A stretch of DNA of 29,353 bases from VMFP01 sp964630025 (lineage in GTDB: Bacteria; Patescibacteriota; Andersenbacteria; UBA10190; CAIZMI01). Numbering within the stretch: the first letter of the stretch is position 1; the number at the start of each line of letters is the position of its first letter. Shown here in pieces: positions 7,651-13,351 of this stretch. The position numbers were made by a program, and so were the translations under genes. The notes beneath the pieces are model-generated. The model made no database searches. It saw nothing but the letters and a program-made list of their open reading frames with translations, and was not told where the DNA came from. The stretch lies in assembly GCA_964630025.1 (NCBI GenBank), contig CAZVRG010000011.1:1-29353 (forward strand). The letters run 5' to 3'.

Positions 7651-8858
7651 GCACGACAAAAGATATTATTATCTTTGCGGGTGCGTTGTACGATGCGCCG
7701 CTCTGGACCAACCGTCAGCATGTTGCCACACAGCTTGCGCAGCGCGGCTGGCGTGTACTGTATGTGGAACCGCGGCTGTTTGTGTGGCGTCAACTGTTCG
7801 GCGCATTTCGCGGAACGCGCGGGCGGTGGCAATGGCTGCGGCGCCGCTGGGTCTTGTGGCAGCCGCAACCGTCGTTATGGGTAACATCGCAACTGAATTG
7901 CATCCCCGGATCGCGGCGATGGTCATGGATCGGCGCGCTGAATCACCGCAGCGTCAATCGCTGGAGCGTACGGCACCATGCGCAAGCATTGGGGTTCCGT
8001 AACCCTGTGCTTCTTTTCTATGATACAGAGGCGGCAGAATTTCTCGATGACTTTCCCGACTCCCGCGTTATCTATGACTGTGTGGATGACCATCGTGTGC
8101 AAGCGGGTGTGGAGCGCAGCGCTGCGCGTGTGGAGGATGAGGAACGTCGCATTGCCGAGCGCGCTGCCGCTATTGCCGTGACGACGCAACCGCTCCGCGA
8201 ACGGTTTTCGAAGACGCACAAGAATATACATCTCATTCCGAATGCGGCAGACATACAAGCATTTTCGAAGCAACCCGTTCGCGAACCGGATGACGTCGTG
8301 AACATTCCGCATCCGCGTGTCGGAACTGTGGGCGCGTTGGATGTCTATAAGGTTGATCTGGAACTGTTGGGGCGGGTCGCGCGCCAGCATGCGGATTGGC
8401 ACATTGTTCTTGTTGGTCCGGTGGACTATTCCCATACCGGCGGGGCGCAATCCGTGAGGAGGCTTTCCGAACTGCCGAACGTGCATTTTCTCGGGCCGAA
8501 GTCGCGTGAAGAGGTTCCCGCGTATGTGCATGCGTTTGATGTCGCAATGATTCCGTATCGCGAAAGTCCGTATAACCGCGCGAGCTTTCCGCTGAAGTTT
8601 TGGGAATTTCTTGCTGCTGGAAAGCCCGTGCTCGCATCCGGACTTCCCTCCCTCGAACCATACCGTCATCTCGTGACACTCGCATCGTCACCCGAGTCGT
8701 TCGCGCGCGGCATTCAAGAAGCGCTCAATCATGGCGTCGCGGGAAAGTCCGCCTCCGCCAAGGCTACGGCGGATAAAGAAGCACGCATCGCCGAAGCCCA
8801 AAAACACTCGTGGGAATCTCGGGTGGATGCGCTTGAGCAGCTGTTACTCGCGTTATAG
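7647..8858 (+). CDS. glycosyltransferase, TuaH-like GT-B enzyme
   Basis: This 403-aa protein opens IIIFAGALYDAPLWTNRQHV, then YDCVDDHR (about 143-150), IPNAADIQAF, GTVGALD, and a C-terminal SPYNRASFPLKFWEFLAAGK loop. This layout matches TuaH/WcaI-like glycosyltransferases of the GT-B fold that act on extracellular polysaccharides. ATG7647 overlaps the flippase stop by four bases. Residues about 367-376 (SASAKATADK) come from a GTCCGCC hairpin insertion (8747-8773) near the C-terminus, where a change is likely tolerated. Donor and acceptor are unknown. Confidence 0.8.
   Translation: MSTTKDIIIFAGALYDAPLWTNRQHVATQLAQRGWRVLYVEPRLFVWRQLFGAFRGTRGRWQWLRRRWVLWQPQPSLWVTSQLNCIPGSRRWSWIGALNHRSVNRWSVRHHAQALGFRNPVLLFYDTEAAEFLDDFPDSRVIYDCVDDHRVQAGVERSAARVEDEERRIAERAAAIAVTTQPLRERFSKTHKNIHLIPNAADIQAFSKQPVREPDDVVNIPHPRVGTVGALDVYKVDLELLGRVARQHADWHIVLVGPVDYSHTGGAQSVRRLSELPNVHFLGPKSREEVPAYVHAFDVAMIPYRESPYNRASFPLKFWEFLAAGKPVLASGLPSLEPYRHLVTLASSPESFARGIQEALNHGVAGKSASAKATADKEARIAEAQKHSWESRVDALEQLLLAL
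8747..8773. repeat. GTCCGCC-type hairpin repeat inside a gene
   Basis: After GTCCGCC (8747-8753), TCCGCC (8754-8759) pairs with GGCGGA (8768-8773) around an 8-base loop. It is read in frame as SASAKATADK, a peptide I recognise as recurring in many Patescibacteria proteins. GTCCGCC also begins, and its reverse complement ends, the element at 25584-25745. Confidence 0.75.
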
Positions 8859-8879
8859 AGGGTTGCATATCTATCCAGA

Positions 8880-8907
8880 AAACTGTTCTCTTGTAAAAGA
8901 ACAGTTT
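8880..8907. promoter_or_regulatory. dyad TGTTCT-N8-AGAACA at the 3' end of the TrpR-like gene
   Basis: The arms AAACTGTTCT (8880-8889) and AGAACAGTTT (8898-8907) are perfect complements around 8 bases. The inner half-sites and the spacing match the dyad at 9309-9328 over the start of the same gene. The site touches the gene's TGA (8909-8907). On the minus strand it could also act as a weak terminator, but no free T run follows it. Confidence 0.6.
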
Positions 8908-9329
8908 CAAAAAATATCTGTGCCGAGGAGGTTTCGCGCAAAATGCTTGATACTTCCTGGTAGGGGAGCATCTGCGCCATAGGAAGAGCGACGGTGCGTA
9001 CGCATCCGTCTGAGTCGAATTGGTATGAGCCGACGGTATCGCGCATTGTGCTTTCGTAACCAGCGATCGATTTTTGCGATTGTTCGCAGTGATGCACCAG
9101 TCTCATGTCGTATGAGTCGAAAACTATGACCCGCGCGAAGGAGCCACGCGATACGCAAACGTTGCGCGAGCGTATCCCGCTCGTTAGAAGTTAAGAACTC
9201 TGTTAGGAAACCCCGAAAACCTTTTTCGTGCGCAGCGGAACGCAGCGTTCGCTCCACAAGCGCAAGAGCACGCGGCTCGTCCAACTTCTTTGAATAGGCT
9301 TTGCTCACTGTTCTCATATATGAGAACAC
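8907..9329 (-). CDS. TrpR/YerC (YecD)-family transcriptional regulator
   Basis: The 140-aa protein contains the Trp-repressor-like core FLTSNERDTLAQRLRIAWLL followed by RAGHSFRLIRHETGASLRTIAKIDRWL (about 46-91). This is the all-helical HTH shared by TrpR and the YerC/YecD group. A basic C-terminal tail of about 45 residues (RRLIPIRLRRMRTHRRSS...) is longer than usual. Start choice: GTG9329 has AGAAGG 7 bases upstream, whereas ATG9317 lies within the dyad and has no SD. The dyad at 9309-9328 therefore spans codons 1-7, and a second copy overlaps the stop, which strongly suggests self-regulation. The YerC ligand is unknown to me. Confidence 0.78.
   Translation of the reverse strand: MFSYMRTVSKAYSKKLDEPRALALVERTLRSAAHEKGFRGFLTEFLTSNERDTLAQRLRIAWLLRAGHSFRLIRHETGASLRTIAKIDRWLRKHNARYRRLIPIRLRRMRTHRRSSYGADAPLPGSIKHFARNLLGTDIF
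9309..9328. promoter_or_regulatory. 20-bp perfect palindrome over the TrpR-like start (operator-like)
   Basis: TGTTCTCATA is followed directly by its exact reverse complement TATGAGAACA. It reads TGTTCT-N8-AGAACA, the same half-sites and spacing as 8884-8903. It lies on bases 2-21 of the regulator's coding region, a position where a bound repressor could block transcription. Confidence 0.65.
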
Positions 9330-9375
9330 TTTTGCGCCTTCTTTACAACGTGCTTTCAGAAGTAAACAGCATTGA

Positions 9376-9408
9376 ATAAAAAGAGACCGTCGGATATGCC
9401 GACGGTCT
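9376..9408 (-). terminator. terminator of the NUDIX gene
   Basis: On the minus strand AGACCGTCGG (9408-9399) pairs with CCGACGGTCT (9393-9384) around a 5-base loop, followed by TTTTTAT. It is one of the strongest terminators in the window. Confidence 0.9.
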
Positions 9409-9414
9409 TCGTCG

Positions 9415-9921
9415 TTATTTTCGCATCATGCGGCTCACGACGAGTTTGAGAAGCGCAAACGCCGTCCCCGTCGTGCCGAACTCTCCGCGAAGGGTTCGTT
9501 CAAACACCTCTTCGAAATCGAGATCAATGGATCCTTCGATCCGCTCGCCGCCTTGTGGAGAAGTTGGTCCCTCCCGCAATCCGCGTGCAATGAAGTACTG
9601 CTGCACTTTATGGACCGCATCGTTCTTTTCAGAACGAACGAAAAGTGTCCAGTGCTCGGCGGTGAGGCCCAGTTCCTCCTGGAGCTCTCGTCTCGCAGCC
9701 TCCTGCGGGCTCTCGCCATCTTCGATGTAGCCGGTGACAAGTTTCGTTCGCATCTCGTTATACCCCCAATGATGCTCGCGCACAAAACGGATGTTTCCTT
9801 CTTCCGTGATGGGAATCACTGCGACCCCGCTGCGGAGATAGACACGTTCATAGGTGCGTCCGTCGCGCTTTTCCGTCGTAACGCGGAGAAGGTAGTTCCC
9901 TCGAAAGTGCTCGTTTTCCAC
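9415..9921 (-). CDS. NUDIX hydrolase (ADP-ribose pyrophosphatase-like)
   Basis: The 168-aa protein carries a complete NUDIX box at residues 64-86 (GYIEDGE, then SPQEAAR, then RELQEELGL), which binds Mg2+ and cleaves nucleoside diphosphates linked to another moiety. The preceding YERVYLRSGVAVIPI and VREHHWGYNEMRTKLVTG resemble the ADP-ribose/NDP-sugar pyrophosphatase branch. An NDP-sugar substrate would suit the glycosyltransferase surroundings, but the sequence does not fix it. GTG9921 is chosen because GAGAGGAG lies 7 bases upstream and a strong promoter sits at 9996-9968; the longer frame to 10014 would start beside the neighbour's terminator. Confidence 0.88.
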   Translation of the reverse strand: MENEHFRGNYLLRVTTEKRDGRTYERVYLRSGVAVIPITEEGNIRFVREHHWGYNEMRTKLVTGYIEDGESPQEAARRELQEELGLTAEHWTLFVRSEKNDAVHKVQQYFIARGLREGPTSPQGGERIEGSIDLDFEEVFERTLRGEFGTTGTAFALLKLVVSRMMRK

Positions 9922-9967
9922 GGTGCAACTCCTCTCATGAAACAGTTTTCGATGCAGAACGGATGAG

Positions 9968-9996
9968 AGAATAGTACATCCACTGATGTAGGTCAA
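9968..9996 (-). promoter_or_regulatory. NUDIX promoter with a dyad in its spacer
   Basis: On the minus strand there is TTGACC (9996-9991), a 17-bp spacer, and TATTCT (9973-9968). The spacer contains TACATC-N4-GATGTA (9975-9990), a perfect 6+6 dyad placed where a regulator could control the promoter. A leader of about 40 bases with a strong SD follows. Confidence 0.65.
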
Positions 9997-10014
9997 GCAG
10001 TGTTTGCGGCGCAT

Positions 10015-10044
10015 AAAAAATCCCCGTCACGGGTGCGGCGGGGA
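10015..10044 (-). terminator. terminator of the 10051-11022 gene
   Basis: On the minus strand TCCCCG (10044-10039) pairs with CGGGGA (10026-10021), followed by six T (10020-10015). It separates this gene from the NUDIX promoter. Confidence 0.85.
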
Positions 10045-10050
10045 ATGGAT

Positions 10051-11022
10051 TTATTTCTTTTTGGCGGTAAGTTTTTCCATCTTTTCTGCGGCGTCGCGCT
10101 GCTGACTGGCCAACTCGCGAAGCTCATCGAAGCGCTCCTGCTCGTGCAGTTTCATCCTGTGAAGAAGCAGACACCTCGCGGCTGCAGAACCGCCGACGAC
10201 CGCCTCGTCGAGCGTTTTTGGAAGACGATGTTTCTTCTCCCACGTCGGCTCTGTGGGAAGGTAGACTTCCGTACCCAACGCAATGCGTTCCAGCATCTCG
10301 CAGCACGCATCGTCCAGTTCCAGTCCTTCCTTCGCGATGAGATCAAATCTCTGTAAAGCCGCAAGGACACGGATGAACTGCGGACGGCGCTTCGTCAGCT
10401 CCTCCATGAGTAGATTTTCTTCCGGGATATACTTCCGAAGATTAGGGAAACGCCATCCGCACAGGCAGAGTTCGGTCAGGAAAGAAGAAACGGTGGCGAA
10501 CCCATGTCCATCTGTGTTTCCGGGGAGGTTGCAGATCCACGGGTCAAAGCGACCTTTGGGGAGTTCTCGCGGAAGAAAAAAGGCGAGGACGTGGTCAAGG
10601 AGGACGCACGAATCCTTTGTGAGTGCACCATACCACGACATCCGGGCTGCGTATCGATCCTTCTCATTTCGAAAGACGCGCTGGCAGAGGATTGAAAAGG
10701 CTTTCTGGGCCACTTTCTGTCGTATCTCTGCCCACGAGACGCTTTCGCCCATCGCCGTCAAGCTAAAGACTTGCTGGTCCTCCTCCCATGTGCCGATGGT
10801 GGACGCGTGTCCGTCCGCCACGCGCAGATAGAATAAAATCCTATCTGCGACTGTGTCCTCTCTGTCGAGTCGGGTATCAAAACCCATATGCAGGAGACCA
10901 ATGAGCCGCTCGGGATGCACCTCTGTATCCCACAGCTTTTTCCATTCCGACCATGAAGCAATCGACTGCAGTCTCTTCTGCTGAAGCGGATGTGGTGGCT
11001 TCTGATAGTTCATTTCGCTCAT
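10051..11022 (-). CDS. protein of unknown function
   Basis: I do not recognise this 323-aa protein. It is soluble, rich in Trp, Cys, Arg and Glu, with no signal peptide or membrane segment. Features include WSEWKKLWDTEVHPERLIG near the N-terminus, WEEDQQVFSL, a Cys/Trp-rich middle (FLTELCLCGWRFPNLRKYI), and a charged helical C-terminus (ELASQQRDAAEKMEKLTAKKK) likely to be coiled coil. The start ATG11022 has GGAG 8 bases upstream; the longer frame to 11136 crosses the predicted promoter at 11118-11090. It has its own promoter and terminator, so it is a single-gene unit next to the NUDIX and TrpR-like genes. Confidence 0.6.
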   Translation of the reverse strand: MSEMNYQKPPHPLQQKRLQSIASWSEWKKLWDTEVHPERLIGLLHMGFDTRLDREDTVADRILFYLRVADGHASTIGTWEEDQQVFSLTAMGESVSWAEIRQKVAQKAFSILCQRVFRNEKDRYAARMSWYGALTKDSCVLLDHVLAFFLPRELPKGRFDPWICNLPGNTDGHGFATVSSFLTELCLCGWRFPNLRKYIPEENLLMEELTKRRPQFIRVLAALQRFDLIAKEGLELDDACCEMLERIALGTEVYLPTEPTWEKKHRLPKTLDEAVVGGSAAARCLLLHRMKLHEQERFDELRELASQQRDAAEKMEKLTAKKK

Positions 11023-11089
11023 AACAGGTACTCCGGCACTATGCCGCGCGCTGTGGCACGGCGAGGTTGTGAAGAAACAACGCACGGCT

Positions 11090-11118
11090 AGGATGCGCCT
11101 AGGAACGGAGGGCGTCAA
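11090..11118 (-). promoter_or_regulatory. promoter of the 10051-11022 gene
   Basis: On the minus strand there is TTGACG (11118-11113), a 17-bp spacer, and CATCCT (11095-11090). It lies back to back with the + strand promoter at 11130-11158, with 11 bp between the two -35 boxes. Confidence 0.55.
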
Positions 11119-11129
11119 TTCCCGCACGA

Positions 11130-11158
11130 TTGCCAAAAGAACGGAAATTACGTAGACT
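11130..11158 (+). promoter_or_regulatory. promoter of the polysaccharide operon
   Basis: TTGCCA (11130-11135), a 17-bp spacer and TAGACT (11153-11158) predict a start at about 11165, at or next to GTG11166. This argues for a leaderless first gene and against the TTG at 11130 as a start codon, since that codon is part of the -35 box. Confidence 0.65.
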
Positions 11159-11165
11159 GCCGCGC

Positions 11166-12359
11166 GTGCGCATTGCTTTAGACGGTTCGGACCTCGCAGC
11201 AGATCGCTTCGAGGGACCGAGCGTGTACGCGGGGGAACTTCTCCCGCGGCTTTCCAAGTCCCTTCGTGACCGCGGTCACGCCGTGACGACGTATCTTCCC
11301 GGCGCTCCGCGTAGCGTGGAACTTGCTGGCGACATTCGCGTGATTCCCGGCAGTCCGTTTTGGACGCAACGGTTTTTTGCCGCCGCTCTCCGACAGGATC
11401 ATCCGGATGTTCTCTTTATGCCGATTCAGATGTTGCCGTTGCGGCGGCCGCGGAATATGAAGACCGTTGCGGTCGTCCATGATCTGGAATTTCTGCACTA
11501 TCCGCGTACGTACACGCTCGCGAATCGCCTGTTGCTGCAATGGTTCACGCGACATGCGGTGCGACACGCAACGAAGCTCATCGCCGTGTCGCAGTATACG
11601 AAAGATGATGTTGTGCGAACGTATGGACGAGCGGCGAATGATATGACGGTGGTACATCATGGAGTGAATCTGGGTCAGAGGCCAGAGGCCGGAGGCCATA
11701 GCACCGCGGACGTTCGACAGCGATACGATCTTCCCGAGCGATACATTCTTTTTGTCGGCGCATTGCAGCCGCGGAAAAATATTGAAGGATTGATTGCGGC
11801 GTTTGAAGAAGTGATACAGAGAACAGGGAACAGAGAACAGAGAACAGAGAACAGGGAACAGAGAACAGGGAGTGACGGTGCTCTGCATCTCGTGATCGTT
11901 GGCGGTGGTGGGTGGAAATCGGAAGCAATTCTTCGGCGCATCGAAACGTCGCCCGCGCGGAAGGACATTCATGTTCTCCGGCGTGTGCCGCGCGCGGATC
12001 TACTTCAGGTGTATGCGCACGCGGAAATGTTTGTGCTTCCCAGTTTTTCCGAAGGTTTTGGCATGCCGGTTTTGGAGGCAATGGCTGCCGGCACGCCGGT
12101 TATTACCTCGAACACGTCGTCCCTTCCGGAAGTTGCCGGCGATGCCGCGTTACTCAGTAACCCACACAATCCATCTGATATTGCTCGCGCGATACTTCGC
12201 ATTCTGCGCGAGCCTGCGCTTCGTGATGAGCTTATGAAGAGCGGTCGGGCACGCGCCGCAACATTCACCTGGGACCGAACCGCGGAGCAGACAGCTGGTG
12301 TTATTGAGAAAGAAGGGCAGGCGACTGCCGCAAATTTACCGTTTTACGTAAAACAGTAA
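11166..12359 (+). CDS. GT4-family glycosyltransferase with internal heptad tracts
   Basis: This 397-aa GT-B enzyme opens VRIALDGSDLA and continues with VVHDLEFLHYP, VSQYTKDDV, HHGVNLG, FVGALQPRKNIEGLI, and the EX7E pair E296/E304 in SEGFGMPVLEA, then AAGTPVITS. This is the mannosyltransferase-like GT4 group common in O-antigen clusters. Two 7-bp tandem tracts interrupt it: AGAGGCC x3 (residues about 171-177, QRPEAGG) and G(A/G)GAACA x7 (residues about 218-234), the second in a surface segment after the FEEVIQ helix. Because 7 is not a multiple of 3, a change of one copy would break the frame. The last residues (NLPFYVKQ) and the stop are supplied by the palindromic repeat at 12333-12362. Confidence 0.87.
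   Translation: MRIALDGSDLAADRFEGPSVYAGELLPRLSKSLRDRGHAVTTYLPGAPRSVELAGDIRVIPGSPFWTQRFFAAALRQDHPDVLFMPIQMLPLRRPRNMKTVAVVHDLEFLHYPRTYTLANRLLLQWFTRHAVRHATKLIAVSQYTKDDVVRTYGRAANDMTVVHHGVNLGQRPEAGGHSTADVRQRYDLPERYILFVGALQPRKNIEGLIAAFEEVIQRTGNREQRTENREQRTGSDGALHLVIVGGGGWKSEAILRRIETSPARKDIHVLRRVPRADLLQVYAHAEMFVLPSFSEGFGMPVLEAMAAGTPVITSNTSSLPEVAGDAALLSNPHNPSDIARAILRILREPALRDELMKSGRARAATFTWDRTAEQTAGVIEKEGQATAANLPFYVKQ
11677..11697. repeat. heptad tract AGAGGCC x3
   Basis: The units AGAGGCC, AGAGGCC and GGAGGCC lie in tandem within the glycosyltransferase coding region and are read as part of LGQRPEAGGH, a low-complexity stretch between two conserved blocks. Confidence 0.8.
11819..11867. repeat. heptad tract G(A/G)GAACA x7
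   Basis: Seven tandem 7-bp copies occur, five GAGAACA and two GGGAACA, read in frame as low-complexity Arg/Glu/Gln/Asn/Thr. It is the longest and most regular array in the window and a candidate slippage tract. Confidence 0.9.
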
Positions 12360-12362
12360 ATT
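12333..12362. repeat. 30-bp near-perfect palindrome, copy 2
   Basis: It is identical to 125-154, and the match extends through 12370 with one change. It overlaps the 3' end of the glycosyltransferase gene, whose TAA (12357-12359) is inside the palindrome, and ends 20 bases before ATG12383. Confidence 0.85.
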
Positions 12363-12382
12363 GGCGGCTCTGCATACCGAAT

Positions 12383-13351
12383 ATGAAACTCTCAATCATC
12401 ATCCTGAATTGGAATACCGGAGACTTACTGCGGAAATGCCTTGATGCGCTTCCCGCCGCGTGCAGCAGCGTCTCAAAACTCACAACTCATCCCACTTCAC
12501 TAAAGCTTCGAGGGATACGTAACTCACAACTTGAATACGAAGTATTCGTGGTTGATAACGCGTCCGTGGATGATTCATTCATACAGGCGCGGAACAGCAT
12601 ACAGCCGTTTCGGGAAATTGCGCTTCCGCAGAACATGGGCTTTGCGCATGCAAACAACGTTGCGCTTCGTGAGGCGAAGGGAGAGATCTTACTTCTTCTG
12701 AATCCGGACACCGAGCCACGTCCGGGGAGCATGCGTGCGCTCGTAGACTTTTTCTCCAGTCACCCGCGCGCCGGTATTGTCGGTGGGAAGCTTTTCTATC
12801 CAGACGGACGGTTGCAGCGCTCCGTGCGCGCTTTTCCTTCACCTGCCGTTCTCGCGCTCTTGCTGACGCGTCTCGCGCATTTCTTCCCGAAACTTTCCGC
12901 GTACCGCCAGTATGACATGGCGGATTTCTCCTACACACACGATGCACCCGTTGATCAGGTGATGGGTGCGTGCTTTGCGATTCGACGCGATGCACTGAAA
13001 GCAATCGGCGTTCTCGACGAAGGATATTGGATTTGGTTTGAGGAAGTGGATTATTGCCGCCGTGCAAAGCAGGCGGGATGGGAAACATGGTTTACGCGAG
13101 CCGCGGAGATCGTGCACCATCACGCCACATCATTCGCACAGGTGTCTCCGCTTTGGAGAGCGTGGCAATTTTCCCGCAGCGCGTTACGCTACGCATGGAA
13201 ATATGAAGGGCCAGTCACTGCGTTTCTGCTCGCACTTGCTGTTCCGGTCAGTTTGGGAACAGCGCTCCTCGCAACGATGACGCAGGCGCCTCCAAGCGCT
13301 CGATCCCACGCACCACAATGGGTGCGGGGCAAAGCGCGTACCATACGGTAA
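12383..13351 (+). CDS. GT2-family glycosyltransferase (rhamnosyltransferase-like)
   Basis: This 322-aa GT-A enzyme has LSIIILNWNTGDLLRKCL, VVDNASVDDS, NMGFAHANNVALREAKGE, LLLNPDTEP (acidic metal-binding segment), GACFAIRRDAL and DEGYWIWFEEVDYCRRAKQAGW, the order typical of WbbL-like rhamnosyltransferases. A hydrophobic segment lies near residues 277-295. Residues about 29-53, between CLDALPAA and YEVFVVDNAS, are an insertion encoded by repeat-like DNA (12472-12531), where homologues usually have a short loop. No SD precedes ATG12383. Its TAA overlaps the next ATG (TAATG), so translation is probably coupled. Confidence 0.88.
   Translation: MKLSIIILNWNTGDLLRKCLDALPAACSSVSKLTTHPTSLKLRGIRNSQLEYEVFVVDNASVDDSFIQARNSIQPFREIALPQNMGFAHANNVALREAKGEILLLLNPDTEPRPGSMRALVDFFSSHPRAGIVGGKLFYPDGRLQRSVRAFPSPAVLALLLTRLAHFFPKLSAYRQYDMADFSYTHDAPVDQVMGACFAIRRDALKAIGVLDEGYWIWFEEVDYCRRAKQAGWETWFTRAAEIVHHHATSFAQVSPLWRAWQFSRSALRYAWKYEGPVTAFLLALAVPVSLGTALLATMTQAPPSARSHAPQWVRGKARTIR
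12472..12492. repeat. heptad array CTCANNN x3 inside the GT2 gene
   Basis: The units CTCAAAA, CTCACAA and CTCATCC follow one another. An 11-bp direct repeat, AACTCACAACT, links this array (12477-12487) with 12521-12531. The DNA between them encodes the extra loop of the glycosyltransferase. Confidence 0.6.

Noticed and set aside
8880..8907. Intrinsic terminator for the glycosyltransferase gene ending at 8858
   Set aside because: On the + strand the stem is followed by A-rich sequence and no T run; the shared half-sites with 9309-9328 favour a protein-binding dyad.
9617..9640. Third operator copy (CGTTCT-TTTC-AGAACG inside the NUDIX gene)
   Set aside because: The spacing is 4 rather than 8 bases and the outer half-site base differs, so it does not match the TrpR-like pair.
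11819..11867. The GAGAACA tract as a multi-copy binding site for the TrpR-like protein, since it contains AGAACA half-sites
   Set aside because: The half-sites are direct repeats, not dyads with an 8-bp centre, and the tract fits the general 7-bp array pattern better.
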